NCBI GenBank assembly: GCA_025992855.1 | Contig: DAJPGB010000001.1 | Coordinates: 496,001 to 560,000, forward strand | Reading direction: 5' to 3' | DNA length: 64,000 nucleotides | DNA from: Coriobacteriaceae bacterium | GTDB lineage: Bacteria; Actinomycetota; Coriobacteriia; Coriobacteriales; Coriobacteriaceae | Shown: piece by piece, positions 27,423-35,960 of the stretch | How the letters are laid out: each line of letters begins with the position of its first letter | How positions within the stretch are numbered: position 1 is the stretch's first letter | Made by a program: the position numbers and the translations under genes | The notes under the pieces: model-generated | What the model was told of the DNA's origin: nothing | Database searches by the model: none | What the model saw: the letters and a program-made list of their open reading frames with translations, nothing else

Positions 27423-28685
27423 GTGCAAAACACGAAGCAAAAGCCGAGCACCAGGCAAAAGCTAACCATTGCGGCCATCTTTGGCGCCATGGGGCCCGGT
27501 CTGCTGGCGGCGCTTTCGGGCAATGACGCCGGCGGCATCGCCACGTATTCCAGCGCGGGCGCCAGCTATGGCTACAAGATGCTCTGGATGCTTCCCGTCA
27601 TGACCGTGCTGCTTATCGTGACGCAGGAGACCGCGGCACGCTGCGGTTGCGTCACGGGTAAGGGCTTGGCGTCGCTCATCCGCGAACGCTTTGGCGTGCG
27701 TAAGAGCGTGCTGGCCATGGCGGCGCTGTTGATCGCCAACACCGCTGTGACCATCTCGGAGTTCGCGGGTATCGCGAGCGGCCTTGCCCTGTTTGGCGTT
27801 CCGGCGAGCATCTCGGTGCCGCTCGTGGCGCTGCTGGTGTGGATGCTCACCATGTCGGGCAGTTTCCAGCGCATCGAGAAGATTTTGCTGCTGGTAAGCT
27901 GTGTGTTCGTGACCTATATCGTCGCCGCGTTTATGGCTGGTCCCAACTGGGGCGAGGTCGCGGTCGACTTGGTCGTGCCCAACATTCAAAACGACCCCAA
28001 CTACGTGTCGCTCGTGGTCGCAACAATCGGTACCACCATCGCACCGTGGATGATCTTCCTGGCGCAGAACAACGTGGTCGATAAGAACGCGGGCGAGGAC
28101 GATATCGTGCTGCAGCGCATCGATACCGTAAGCGGCTCGATTGCCGCCGACATCATCGCCGGCTTCATCATTATCACGACCGGTACGGTGCTGTTCCCGG
28201 CGGGTATTCAGATCAGCGATGCCGCTGATGCTGCCCGTGCGCTGGAGCCCATCGCTGGTCAGTGGTCTACGGTGCTGTTTGCCTCTGGTTTGGTTGCGGC
28301 GAGCTTTTTGGCTGCGTGCGTGCTGCCGGGTGTTACGTCCAGCGCCATCTGCGAGGCATTTGGCTGGGAGCGCGGTGCCGACCGCAGCTGGGACGAGGCC
28401 CCGGTCTATCGCGGCATCATTACGGCCATCATCGGTATCTCTGCCGTGCTGGTGCTTATGCCCGGCGTCGATCTGTTCCAGATTATGATGACCTCGCAGG
28501 TCATCAATGGCGTGCTGCTGCCCGTGGTTCTGGTGTTCCAGGTGGTTATTGCCGCCGACCGTCACATTATGGGCACTAACCGCAACGGCCGCGTGTGGAA
28601 TGTGCTCACTTGGGCGACTATCGGTGTGATTACGGTGCTGACGGTCGTCATGTTTGTTCTGCAGGCGATGGGTTACAGCGCTTAG
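27423..28685 (+). CDS. NRAMP-related divalent metal transporter (NRMT-like, possibly Mg2+)
   Basis: 420 residues from GTG 27423, with AGGTGG just upstream. It is an LeuT-fold protein with about 11 helices. Helix 1 carries SGNDAGG (32-38) in place of the classical DPGN. Helix 6 reads IAPWM (206-210) in place of the MPHN-type motif, so the transition-metal-binding Met is Ala. These changes are what is expected for NRAMP-related magnesium transporters, described from Eggerthella lenta, another coriobacterium (family knowledge). Co-transcription with the MgtE-like sensor supports Mg2+ as substrate, though Mn2+ cannot be excluded. Confidence 0.8.
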   Translation: MQNTKQKPSTRQKLTIAAIFGAMGPGLLAALSGNDAGGIATYSSAGASYGYKMLWMLPVMTVLLIVTQETAARCGCVTGKGLASLIRERFGVRKSVLAMAALLIANTAVTISEFAGIASGLALFGVPASISVPLVALLVWMLTMSGSFQRIEKILLLVSCVFVTYIVAAFMAGPNWGEVAVDLVVPNIQNDPNYVSLVVATIGTTIAPWMIFLAQNNVVDKNAGEDDIVLQRIDTVSGSIAADIIAGFIIITTGTVLFPAGIQISDAADAARALEPIAGQWSTVLFASGLVAASFLAACVLPGVTSSAICEAFGWERGADRSWDEAPVYRGIITAIIGISAVLVLMPGVDLFQIMMTSQVINGVLLPVVLVFQVVIAADRHIMGTNRNGRVWNVLTWATIGVITVLTVVMFVLQAMGYSA

Positions 28686-28702
28686 CGCCTCTTTTGGACT
28701 CC

Positions 28703-28738
28703 AAACAGGCCGCAGCGATGGACTGCGGCCTGTTTTTT
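28703..28738 (+). terminator. Strong Rho-independent terminator
   Basis: AACAGGCCGCAG pairs perfectly over 12 bp with CTGCGGCCTGTT around a 7-nt loop, then TTTT. It ends the MgtE-like/NRAMP operon. Confidence 0.9.
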
Positions 28739-28767
28739 GCCCGCTATAGGGCGTTAGTTATATGGCA

Positions 28768-28997
28768 GTGGACAAAAAATGCCAAATATGAGTACTGTTG
28801 CCTTGCCGATAGCATTTACGACCAAGAAAATAATGAACATAGTTAAGAATCTGTTTATTAAAAGCGGGTCTCCAAGTCCTAAGCCGGCCATTCTGGTCAA
28901 CTGGAAGGGTCGTGCGCTACCGCATGAGCGCCATTTTGGGTGGTTTTGCCTGCTACTAAAATGGTAACAGTACTCATATTTGCCACTTTTTGTCCAC
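28768..28997. repeat. 230-bp element with 35-bp terminal inverted repeats
   Basis: Bases 28768-28802 and 28963-28997 are reverse complements at 32 of 35 positions (core CAAATATGAGTACTGTT). The 160-bp interior has no credible gene. Its TAAAAGCGGGTCT segment resembles part of the 18137-18266 element. MITE-like, without an evident target duplication. Confidence 0.7.
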
Positions 28998-29141
28998 GAC
29001 CTCTTGGAGTCGGCTCGAAAAGAGTGATTTTGGGTTGTTTGCTGCGGGTGTGGGCTTGGAAACAACGTTCGGGGTGGCGAGGCGCCCAGAATTCGGTCGC
29101 AAGGAGGGCGTTCCTCGGCTGTGTCAGGAGTGTCCCTGGGT

Positions 29142-29173
29142 GCCGGCATATAAGGAACGTCCCTAACTGCCGG
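29142..29173. repeat. CCGGCA hairpin with AAGGAACGTCCCTAA loop (third copy)
   Basis: The same loop and nearly the same arms as 12335-12365 and 16672-16702, here alone. Apart from this and the 28768 element, 28741-29169 holds no recognised feature. Confidence 0.6.
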
Positions 29174-29207
29174 AGGGGGTGCCTGCCGTGGCAGGCACCC
29201 CCTCCGG
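29170..29207 (-). terminator. 18-bp hairpin terminator of the acyltransferase gene
   Basis: A perfect GC-rich stem (29170-29187 with 29190-29207) lies 24 nt past the stop of the minus-strand gene. It has no clear U-run and may serve both directions. Confidence 0.5.
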
Positions 29208-29230
29208 ATGTGGGAAGTTTGCGCTGCAGG

Positions 29231-31447
29231 TTACTTGTCGGTGCCCAGCTTGTGCGGCTTGAGAGCGAGCGCATTGACGAGTGCGTCGGTGGCAGACTTG
29301 ACGGCCGCCGGCTGCGGATCGTTGACGTGATCCTCGGGATGCACGGGCAGGTCCTTCTTGACTGCATCGTGGATCAAGCTGAGGTACTCAGTCACGCCAG
29401 TGGTCGACAGGTGCGTGCCATCGCCATCGAACAGGTCGTTGCGATTGGCACTGTATCCGTACCAGTCGATAACGCGCACGTTCTTGTAGCGCGTGGCGGC
29501 GTTGGCGATGGCCTGGTTGGTAGAGCCAACCCACGGCTGCGGGCTGCGCGTGTTCACAAACACCACAATACGCTTATCTCCTGCATCGGTCATGATGGCG
29601 TCGATCTGGTCGTCGGTTACCAAGCCGTTGGTGCCCAGTGCAAAGACCACGATCTTGCCGGCAAGGTTCTGTTGGAGATAGCCCTCAAATGTCGCGCGGC
29701 CCGCATCAAACTGGCGGCCCTTTTCGGCATCGATATGGCTGTGCGGGAACACGCCGTCAAAGGAATCAACGGCGCGCAGCGACACGGAGTCACCGATCAT
29801 CAACAGGTCGTAGGAGCCATCGGGGAAGCCGTCGTTGTCCTTGTCGGTGTCGTCGGCTGCCTGTTGGTCCGTTGGCGCGGTGTTCTTGGCTTCCTTGTTG
29901 AGGACTTCGGCGCCCTCACCGCTCAGTGCAGACGTCTCGGGCACAAAGACCAGGCCGCCCAGTGCAACGACCAACACGACAGCGCAGGCTGCGCAGACAG
30001 GGACGTGCGCGCGTACCCAGTTGGCGGGCGTGGTGGCGCCGTCGCGAAACTCGGATACGGTGCGCCCAAAGGCGCCCTTTCTAAACGGCGTCTCGATAAA
30101 GCGATATGAACATTCGGCTACGGCGACCACCAACAACACCTGCAAAATGTACTGCCACCACGGCGTATCGTTGATGTTGGCGACCGGGTTCATGAGCAAC
30201 AGTAGCGGATAGTGCCACAGGTAGATGCTGTACGAGCGCTTGCCAACCCACACGAGCGGCTCGGCGGACAGTGCGCGGGCAACCATTCCCTGGGGCTGCA
30301 CGCAGGCCGCGATGACCATGAGCGTGAGGATGGAGCATAGCAGCGTGCCGCCGCGATACTGGAACGCGGTGTAGCCGTTGGTGAGCGCGACCATGGCGGC
30401 AAGGCCAACCAGACCCACGACGCCCAGCACATCGATGGATGCGGGCGAGGACCAAAAGCGCACGAGGGCGCTCGGCTGTGCCGGGACGGTCTCGGCTGCG
30501 TTGTCGGCCTTCTCGCCAGGCTTGCCCTCGGCGTTCTTGCCGTGCTTAGCGGCGCCAGCCAGGCGATTGAGCCCCAAACGATGAGCGAGACACACCGGCG
30601 CCAGATCGCGATCGGGGATAAAGGCCATCCAGGCGCCCAGCAGCAGCGAGAAGACGCGGGTGTCGGTGCCGTAGTACACGCGGCTGGGGTCGGCGGCAGG
30701 GTTGTAGAGCGCCATCATGGCAATGGCGGAAACCGCAGCCAAGCCCAGAACCACGCGGCGCGTGTTGGGCTTGCTCACGTGCATGGACACCATGGCAAAC
30801 AGTAGCGGCGGCCAGATGAGGTAGAACTGCTCCTCGATGGCGAGCGACCAAAAGTGCGTGAGCGGCGAGGGGTCGCCCAGGGCGTTGAAGTACGAGACGT
30901 CCTGCGCAATTTGCCACCAGTTGTTAAAGAACAGCAGCGACGGCAGGATGTCGGGACGCATCTTGGTGAGCATCACGTGGTTAAAGATCGTGCACAGCGC
31001 GCATGTCACTACCACGACGGTCACTACGGCGGGGAACAGGCGGCGGATGCGGCGAATCCAGAAGCTCTTGAGGTCGATGCGCCCGGTCTTGGCGACTTCG
31101 TTGAGCAGCAGGCGCGTGATTAGATAGCCCGAAAGCACAAAGAAGATCGTGACGCCGAGCAGGCCGCCCTGAGCCCACGTAAGATTGAGGTGATAGAGCA
31201 CCACCGCGACAACGGCGAGCGTGCGCAGGCCGTCGAGGGCGGGAATGTAACGAGATTTGGGACGAGTGGGCGTCTGGTCCGCGGCGGCGGCGCTGGCGTG
31301 GTCCGCTTTGTTGGCGGGTGCTCGATGGGGGCTCGGGGTGCGTCGCGGGTCGCCTGCGCGGCGTTCAGTGCGCGGGCGTTCGTGCGGCGCCTGGTTATCG
31401 GGCGCGCGGCGCGGGCCGCGTGAGCTCGATTGCGGGAATTGTTCCAT
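29231..31447 (-). CDS. OatA-like O-acyltransferase: acyltransferase-3 plus SGNH domain
   Basis: 738 residues. A basic, Pro-rich cytoplasmic N-terminus (1-65) leads into an acyltransferase_3 domain with 10-11 helices (about 66-480, LDGLRTLAVVAVVLYH, FWSLAIEEQFYL). A linker helix and an extracytoplasmic SGNH hydrolase-like domain follow (about 530-700), with GDSVSL, GTNG and the catalytic DGTHLS. This is the OatA-type layout that O-acetylates peptidoglycan or another wall polymer and can confer lysozyme resistance. It is divergent from ribokinase; no partners were seen. Confidence 0.88.
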   Translation of the reverse strand: MEQFPQSSSRGPRRAPDNQAPHERPRTERRAGDPRRTPSPHRAPANKADHASAAAADQTPTRPKSRYIPALDGLRTLAVVAVVLYHLNLTWAQGGLLGVTIFFVLSGYLITRLLLNEVAKTGRIDLKSFWIRRIRRLFPAVVTVVVVTCALCTIFNHVMLTKMRPDILPSLLFFNNWWQIAQDVSYFNALGDPSPLTHFWSLAIEEQFYLIWPPLLFAMVSMHVSKPNTRRVVLGLAAVSAIAMMALYNPAADPSRVYYGTDTRVFSLLLGAWMAFIPDRDLAPVCLAHRLGLNRLAGAAKHGKNAEGKPGEKADNAAETVPAQPSALVRFWSSPASIDVLGVVGLVGLAAMVALTNGYTAFQYRGGTLLCSILTLMVIAACVQPQGMVARALSAEPLVWVGKRSYSIYLWHYPLLLLMNPVANINDTPWWQYILQVLLVVAVAECSYRFIETPFRKGAFGRTVSEFRDGATTPANWVRAHVPVCAACAVVLVVALGGLVFVPETSALSGEGAEVLNKEAKNTAPTDQQAADDTDKDNDGFPDGSYDLLMIGDSVSLRAVDSFDGVFPHSHIDAEKGRQFDAGRATFEGYLQQNLAGKIVVFALGTNGLVTDDQIDAIMTDAGDKRIVVFVNTRSPQPWVGSTNQAIANAATRYKNVRVIDWYGYSANRNDLFDGDGTHLSTTGVTEYLSLIHDAVKKDLPVHPEDHVNDPQPAAVKSATDALVNALALKPHKLGTDK

Positions 31448-31540
31448 AAAACATCATCCAATGACGAGAAAAATCAGCACGTATTCATTGTAGCTGCCCG
31501 CTCCTGTGAATGCTTGCTGCTGGCGCAACCTCAAGCGCGC

Positions 31541-31570
31541 GTTCACATCAAAGTGAACTAAAGTTATAGA
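31541..31570 (+). promoter_or_regulatory. Promoter with overlapping operator for ribokinase/nucleoside hydrolase
   Basis: TTCACA (31542-31547) and TATAGA (31565-31570) are exactly 17 nt apart. GTTCAC-atcaaa-GTGAAC (31541-31558), a 6-bp-arm palindrome, covers the -35, which suggests a repressor that blocks RNA polymerase. Confidence 0.55.
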
Positions 31571-31632
31571 GTGCGAAAGCATACGATTGACGGCCGACGG
31601 TGGGTATAAAGCCCGCGGATGAGGAGGTTTCC

Positions 31633-32622
31633 ATGGCAGATCGCGGCATCGTTGCGGTGTTCGGCAGCATGAACATGGACCTTTCGGTGGCGTGTGAGCG
31701 CATGCCGCGTGCGGGCGAGACTGTCGGCGGTAGCGGTTTTATCACCAACGCCGGCGGCAAGGGTGCCAATCAGGCTGTGGCCGCCGCGCGCATGGGCGCG
31801 CGCACGTGCATGATCGGCGCCGTCGGGCGCGATGCATTTGGCGACGCACTGGTGGCGGGGCTCCAAGATGCCGGCGTGGACGTTGAGTTCGTGGCGCGTC
31901 GCGACGACGTGGAGACTGGCACCGCGACTATCATTCGCTGCGAGAACGACAACCGCATCGTGTTGTCGCCGGGCGCCAACCATGCGCTTACGGGCGAGGA
32001 CGTTGCCTGCGCGCTGCGCTATCTGGTGGCCGATGAACTCGATGCCGAGATCTGCGACCTCGCCCCGGCAGCCGGCGGCGTCTTTATCGCCCAGGGCGAA
32101 TGCGACCTGATGGCCACAGCCGCGGCGCTCTCTTGCGCCCACAGGCTGGGGTTCTATACGGTCTTTAATCCGGCGCCCGCCTGCGACTTACCGGCGGGAG
32201 CGTGGCCTGCGGTCGACTTGGTTTGTCCCAACGAGACCGAGTGCCAGGTGCTGACGGGCATCTTGCCCACGGATGACGCGAGCTGCGTGGCCGCGCTTAA
32301 GGCCTTGCTCGCTAAGGGTGCCGGTGCCGCGGTTATCACACTGGGCGGATCCGGATCGGTTACGCTCGGCGATGATGGAGGGCTGCTACGCATGCCGGCG
32401 CTCTCTAGCGAGGTGGTCGACACGACGGCCGCCGGCGATACGTTTATCGGCGCACTTGCAGCGGCTCGGCTGCAGGGCTTGCCCCTTTTTGAGTGCATGG
32501 TCGCAGGCGCTCGCGCCTCGGCAGTGACGGTATCGCGCCTGGGTGCTCAGCAATCGATTCCCACGCGCGCCGAAGTTGAACGTAAGTTTGGTTTAGACGG
32601 TTTAGACGGAGAAGCGGAGTAG
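31633..32622 (+). CDS. rbsK: Ribokinase-family (PfkB) sugar kinase
   Basis: 329 residues from the ATG at 31633 behind AGGAGG; an upstream in-frame ATG at 31600 lacks a site. PfkB signatures: GSMNMDLS near the N-terminus, NAGGKGANQAVAAARMGA (about 37-54) and the catalytic anion-hole motif DTTAAGDTF (about 259-267). It should phosphorylate ribose to ribose 5-phosphate. The nucleoside hydrolase that begins 4 nt downstream would supply the ribose, so the pair forms a nucleoside salvage operon. Confidence 0.85.
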   Translation: MADRGIVAVFGSMNMDLSVACERMPRAGETVGGSGFITNAGGKGANQAVAAARMGARTCMIGAVGRDAFGDALVAGLQDAGVDVEFVARRDDVETGTATIIRCENDNRIVLSPGANHALTGEDVACALRYLVADELDAEICDLAPAAGGVFIAQGECDLMATAAALSCAHRLGFYTVFNPAPACDLPAGAWPAVDLVCPNETECQVLTGILPTDDASCVAALKALLAKGAGAAVITLGGSGSVTLGDDGGLLRMPALSSEVVDTTAAGDTFIGALAAARLQGLPLFECMVAGARASAVTVSRLGAQQSIPTRAEVERKFGLDGLDGEAE

Positions 32623-32626
32623 AACA

Positions 32627-33601
32627 ATGGCAACCAAGAAGCTGATCCTTGATCTGGATATGGGTGTGGATGATGCGATGGCGCTTGCCTATGCCATCGC
32701 GAGCCCCGAGGTGGAGCTCGTCGGCATCACCACGTGCTTTGGCAACGTGCGCGTCGAGCAGTCGGCGCACAACTGCTTGGCGGTGCTCGACCTGTTGGGT
32801 CGTCCCGAGGTGCCGGTGTACCTGGGCGCCGATCGTCCCGTGAAGGCGACCGAACCCTACACGCCGCCGGCGTCCACCACGCTTATCCACGGCAAGAACG
32901 GCATCGGCGGCGCAAGCGTGCCCGCCTCGCCGTACGAGCCGGTGGGCGCGATGTCGGCCGATGGCAATGCGGCGGTCGATTACCTGATTGATGCCGCGCG
33001 TACCTATGGTCCCGACTTGGTCTATGTGGCGACCGGTCCGCTCTCCAACCTGGCGCTCGCCCTTGAGCGCGACGCGGCGGCGATGATGTCTATCGGCCGC
33101 GTGGTGGTGATGGGTGGCGCCCTGACCGTGCCCGGCAACGTGAGCGCCGGTGCCGAGGCCAACATGGCGAGCGACCCCGAGGCCGCTGACGCCGTGCTGC
33201 GCTCGGGCCGCAAACTCACCATGGTTGGTCTTGACGTGACGCATCGCGTGGTGCTGACGCGCCGCGACATTGCCGGTTGGACGGGCTCGGGCACCATGGC
33301 GGGCTGCGCATTTGCGAGTATGGTCGAGCACTACATTGGCTCGTACGAGATGAACGCCCCTTACCTGGGCGGCTGCGCGCTGCACGATCCGCTTGCCGTT
33401 GCCGTGGCGATTGATCCCACGCTCGTGGGCGCACTTGGTTGCAACTTGCGCGTCGACCTGCTCGGCGAGTATCGCGGCCGCACTATCTGCGACGAGCATC
33501 GCCTGTCCGACCCCGACAAGAGCGCGCTTGTGGCACTCACCGTGGACGCCCCGCGCTTCCTGTCCGAGTTCAAGACACGTATGGCCCGCGTCCTGGGCTA
33601 A
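32627..33601 (+). CDS. Inosine-uridine-preferring nucleoside hydrolase
   Basis: 324 residues. The Ca2+-binding DxDxxxDDA signature is DLDMGVDDA (about 9-17). ATGPLSNLALAL, VVMGGA, the GNVSAGAEAN substrate segment and a late D (HDPLAV) complete the family set. It hydrolyses the N-glycosidic bond of ribonucleosides into free base and ribose. The gene starts 4 nt after ribokinase. It resembles RihA/RihC, but base preference cannot be read from sequence. Confidence 0.88.
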   Translation: MATKKLILDLDMGVDDAMALAYAIASPEVELVGITTCFGNVRVEQSAHNCLAVLDLLGRPEVPVYLGADRPVKATEPYTPPASTTLIHGKNGIGGASVPASPYEPVGAMSADGNAAVDYLIDAARTYGPDLVYVATGPLSNLALALERDAAAMMSIGRVVVMGGALTVPGNVSAGAEANMASDPEAADAVLRSGRKLTMVGLDVTHRVVLTRRDIAGWTGSGTMAGCAFASMVEHYIGSYEMNAPYLGGCALHDPLAVAVAIDPTLVGALGCNLRVDLLGEYRGRTICDEHRLSDPDKSALVALTVDAPRFLSEFKTRMARVLG

Positions 33602-33675
33602 ACGGTTTCTGTGCCCCGTTCCAGATTAGCTACCGAGTAAATACGCCCGTTGGGGGAATAGTCGCGTCGCTTCGC

Positions 33676-33723
33676 TTGACAACAGGCTAAACTAGCTATT
33701 AAACATTTACTATTCTGTTTAGA
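33676..33723 (+). promoter_or_regulatory. Promoter and TAAACATTTA operator of the first LacI gene
   Basis: A consensus TTGACA (33676-33681) is followed by TATTAA (33697-33702) at 15 nt, or TTAAAC at 17 nt. AAACATTTACTA (33701-33712) overlaps the -10. The same core occurs at 35867 and 41376. Autorepression is likely. Confidence 0.45.
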
Positions 33724-33804
33724 TTTAATTTGCGGTCGTTTAGTTGTCGAGTCACGGGGCGGTCAGGCCACGATGCTCGACCGCGACCGCTACTAGGGGG
33801 AACA

Positions 33805-34815
33805 ATGGCCAAAGCAAGTGTCCGCGAAATCAGCCGCATCACCGGTTTTTCGCCTGCGACCGTGTCCAACGCGCTCAACCGCAAGCGCAGCGTGAGCGAG
33901 GAGACCGCCAAGGTCATCCTGGAGTGCGCACAGTCGCTCGGCTACCAGCAGTCGACGCAGCTCGAGAGCATCCAGTTTGTGCTTGCGCGCAAGACGGGCG
34001 CCATCCTGGACGAGAGCACATTTCACCCCGCGGTTATTGAGGGCGTGGAGCGCCAGGCGCGTCGCCACGGCATGAGCACGAGCTTTGTCTCGCTCGACTT
34101 TAGCGACCTGGACGCCGTGCGTCCGCAGGTCGAGGGTCTGATCGCCGACCCGTCTGCCGCCATCGTGCTGATGGGCACCGAGCTGGGTGAGGAGGACTAC
34201 GCCCTGTTCGCCAACGCTGCCGCCCACCTGATTGTGCTCGATGGCTGGAGCGATCGTCAGTACTTCGATGCCGTAGTTATTGCCAACACCGATTCGGTAC
34301 TGCGCGCCGTGGACTACCTTATCGAGAAAGGTCACAAGCAAATCGGCTATCTGGCGGGCGACCTTCGCATCCGCAACTTTAAGGACCGCGAGCGCGGCTA
34401 TCGCCAGGCGCTTGAGGATGCGGACCTCGAGGCCAATCCGGCATGGCGCGTCACGCTGGGCACCACGCTCGAGGGCGCATATCGCGACATGGGCGCGTGG
34501 CTCGACAATTCCTCGCGCGAGGATCTGCCAACGGCTTTCTTTGCCGAAAACGACGTGCTCGCCGTGGGTGCCATGCGCGCGCTCAACGAGCACGGTATTC
34601 GCGTGCCCGAGGATGTCTCGATCATCGGCTTTGACGATCTGTCTTTGGGCGCCTTTTCCAACCCGCCGCTCACCACGGTGCACGTTCCCAAGCACGAGGT
34701 GGGCGAGATCGCGGTGCGCCGCCTGGTGGGCAACATCCGCAATCCCAAGAGCTATACCTGCAAGACGGCCGTATCGACCTATTTTGTCGAGCGCCAAAGC
34801 GTGCGCGAGATCTAG
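33805..34815 (+). CDS. LacI/GalR-family transcriptional regulator 1
   Basis: 336 residues from the ATG at 33805 with GGGGG upstream. The N-terminal LacI HTH is VREISRITGFSPATVSNALN (about 5-24). A periplasmic-binding-like effector domain follows (about 60-330, ending with SIIGFDDLSLGAFSNPPLTT). It is convergent with the second LacI gene; the two stop codons share the palindrome CTAG. It probably controls the sugar island together with that regulator, and the common TAAACATTTA motif before three transcription units fits one of the two. Confidence 0.88.
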   Translation: MAKASVREISRITGFSPATVSNALNRKRSVSEETAKVILECAQSLGYQQSTQLESIQFVLARKTGAILDESTFHPAVIEGVERQARRHGMSTSFVSLDFSDLDAVRPQVEGLIADPSAAIVLMGTELGEEDYALFANAAAHLIVLDGWSDRQYFDAVVIANTDSVLRAVDYLIEKGHKQIGYLAGDLRIRNFKDRERGYRQALEDADLEANPAWRVTLGTTLEGAYRDMGAWLDNSSREDLPTAFFAENDVLAVGAMRALNEHGIRVPEDVSIIGFDDLSLGAFSNPPLTTVHVPKHEVGEIAVRRLVGNIRNPKSYTCKTAVSTYFVERQSVREI

Positions 34816-35807
34816 GCAGAACGGCGTTTGATAAGCGATGCCCCCAGCTCGATTTTGAGCGGGTGGTGCTCGGCCTCGTCGATGATCTCGACGAGGCGTC
34901 GTGCGGCGATGGCGCCCATATACTGCGAAGGAACGTTGAGCGTGGTCAGCTGCGGCTGCACGTAGGTGCCGCCGATGTTGTTGTCGAAGCCGACAATGCG
35001 TACGTCATCGGGCACGCGATAGCCGCGCTCGATGAAGGCTTTCATGGCTCCAATAGCCACATCGTCAAAGACGGCGACGTAGCTTTGGGCAAGGGACTCG
35101 CCCGAATCAATAATGTCGAGCATGCCCGAGTAGGCCTCGTCTAGATCGACGGCGAGCTCGTGGATGATGCCGCATTTTTCCGACCCGGCTAGCTGACCGA
35201 TGGCGTGCTCGTAGGCGAAGCGTCGTTCGGTGAAGTTGCCCAAGGTAATGGGCGTCGTTAACAGGCCGGGGACCGATCCATACTTCGAATACAGGTACTG
35301 TACGGCAAGTGTCATACTGGCAGCGTTGTCGATCTTGACCGTGTCGACCCCAACGCTCATGCATGAGTCCAGCAGCAGCAGAGGGCAGTCCAGCGATGCA
35401 AACGGCAAAAAATCCGACTCGTACATCTCGGTTGCGAGGATGATGACGCCGTCATATCGTGCCTCGGCGATGTCGGCGATCTGTTGGTGAATGTTTTCGA
35501 ATGGCGAGTAGTTCACCAGCGAAAACGAGAATCCCGCATGCCTAAGGGCGCCCTCGACTCCGGCGAGCATGTCGGCGAAAAAGGGGCTCGCAAAGATGCG
35601 GCGCCGGTTAAAGGCAACCAAGGCAACGGTTCCGCTTCTTTGTCGCTCGAACTTAATCTTGCTAAAGTCGTAACCTAGGGCTTCAGCGGTGCTGAGCACC
35701 AACTGCCGTGTTTTTTCGCTTACGCCGCGTCGATTGTTAAGTGCAAGGGAGACGGCCGCTGCCGAGATTCCCAGCTGATCAGCAATTTGTTTTGCAGTAA
35801 CGGCCAT
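34812..35807 (-). CDS. LacI/GalR-family transcriptional regulator 2
   Basis: 331 residues. N-terminal HTH AKQIADQLGISAAAVSLALN (about 5-24) and a sugar-binding effector domain with VRIVGFDNN near 265. It is divergent from the catabolic operon that begins at 35961, the classical position of a local repressor. The intervening 153 bp hold several CAACTTAA-type sites and one TAAACATTTA site. It is a paralogue but not a close duplicate of the convergent LacI gene. Confidence 0.88.
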   Translation of the reverse strand: MAVTAKQIADQLGISAAAVSLALNNRRGVSEKTRQLVLSTAEALGYDFSKIKFERQRSGTVALVAFNRRRIFASPFFADMLAGVEGALRHAGFSFSLVNYSPFENIHQQIADIAEARYDGVIILATEMYESDFLPFASLDCPLLLLDSCMSVGVDTVKIDNAASMTLAVQYLYSKYGSVPGLLTTPITLGNFTERRFAYEHAIGQLAGSEKCGIIHELAVDLDEAYSGMLDIIDSGESLAQSYVAVFDDVAIGAMKAFIERGYRVPDDVRIVGFDNNIGGTYVQPQLTTLNVPSQYMGAIAARRLVEIIDEAEHHPLKIELGASLIKRRSA

Positions 35808-35825
35808 GGTGGTTCCTAACGGTTG

Positions 35826-35910
35826 TTAACTTAAAACGAGCTTAACATCCGCCTGTTCATTAAGCTAAACATTTAGTAATTCAACTTAAGAATCGATAGA
35901 AGTTAAGTTG
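35826..35910. promoter_or_regulatory. Operator cluster between LacI 2 and the catabolic operon
   Basis: CTAAACATTTAG (35866-35877) is a near-perfect palindrome. TTAACTTAA (about 35826), CAACTTAAG (about 35882) and its inverse GTTAAGTTG (about 35902) form a second repeated motif. Two motif types match the two LacI regulators nearby. Confidence 0.5.
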
Positions 35911-35960
35911 CGCCCCCAGTAGAGTTGGTCTCACCAAACGCAACAACCAAGGGGGAAGCG

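Noticed and set aside
28754..29149. Minus-strand open frame across the 35-bp inverted-repeat element
   Set aside because: It spans both arms and unrelated intergenic DNA, with no protein-like features.
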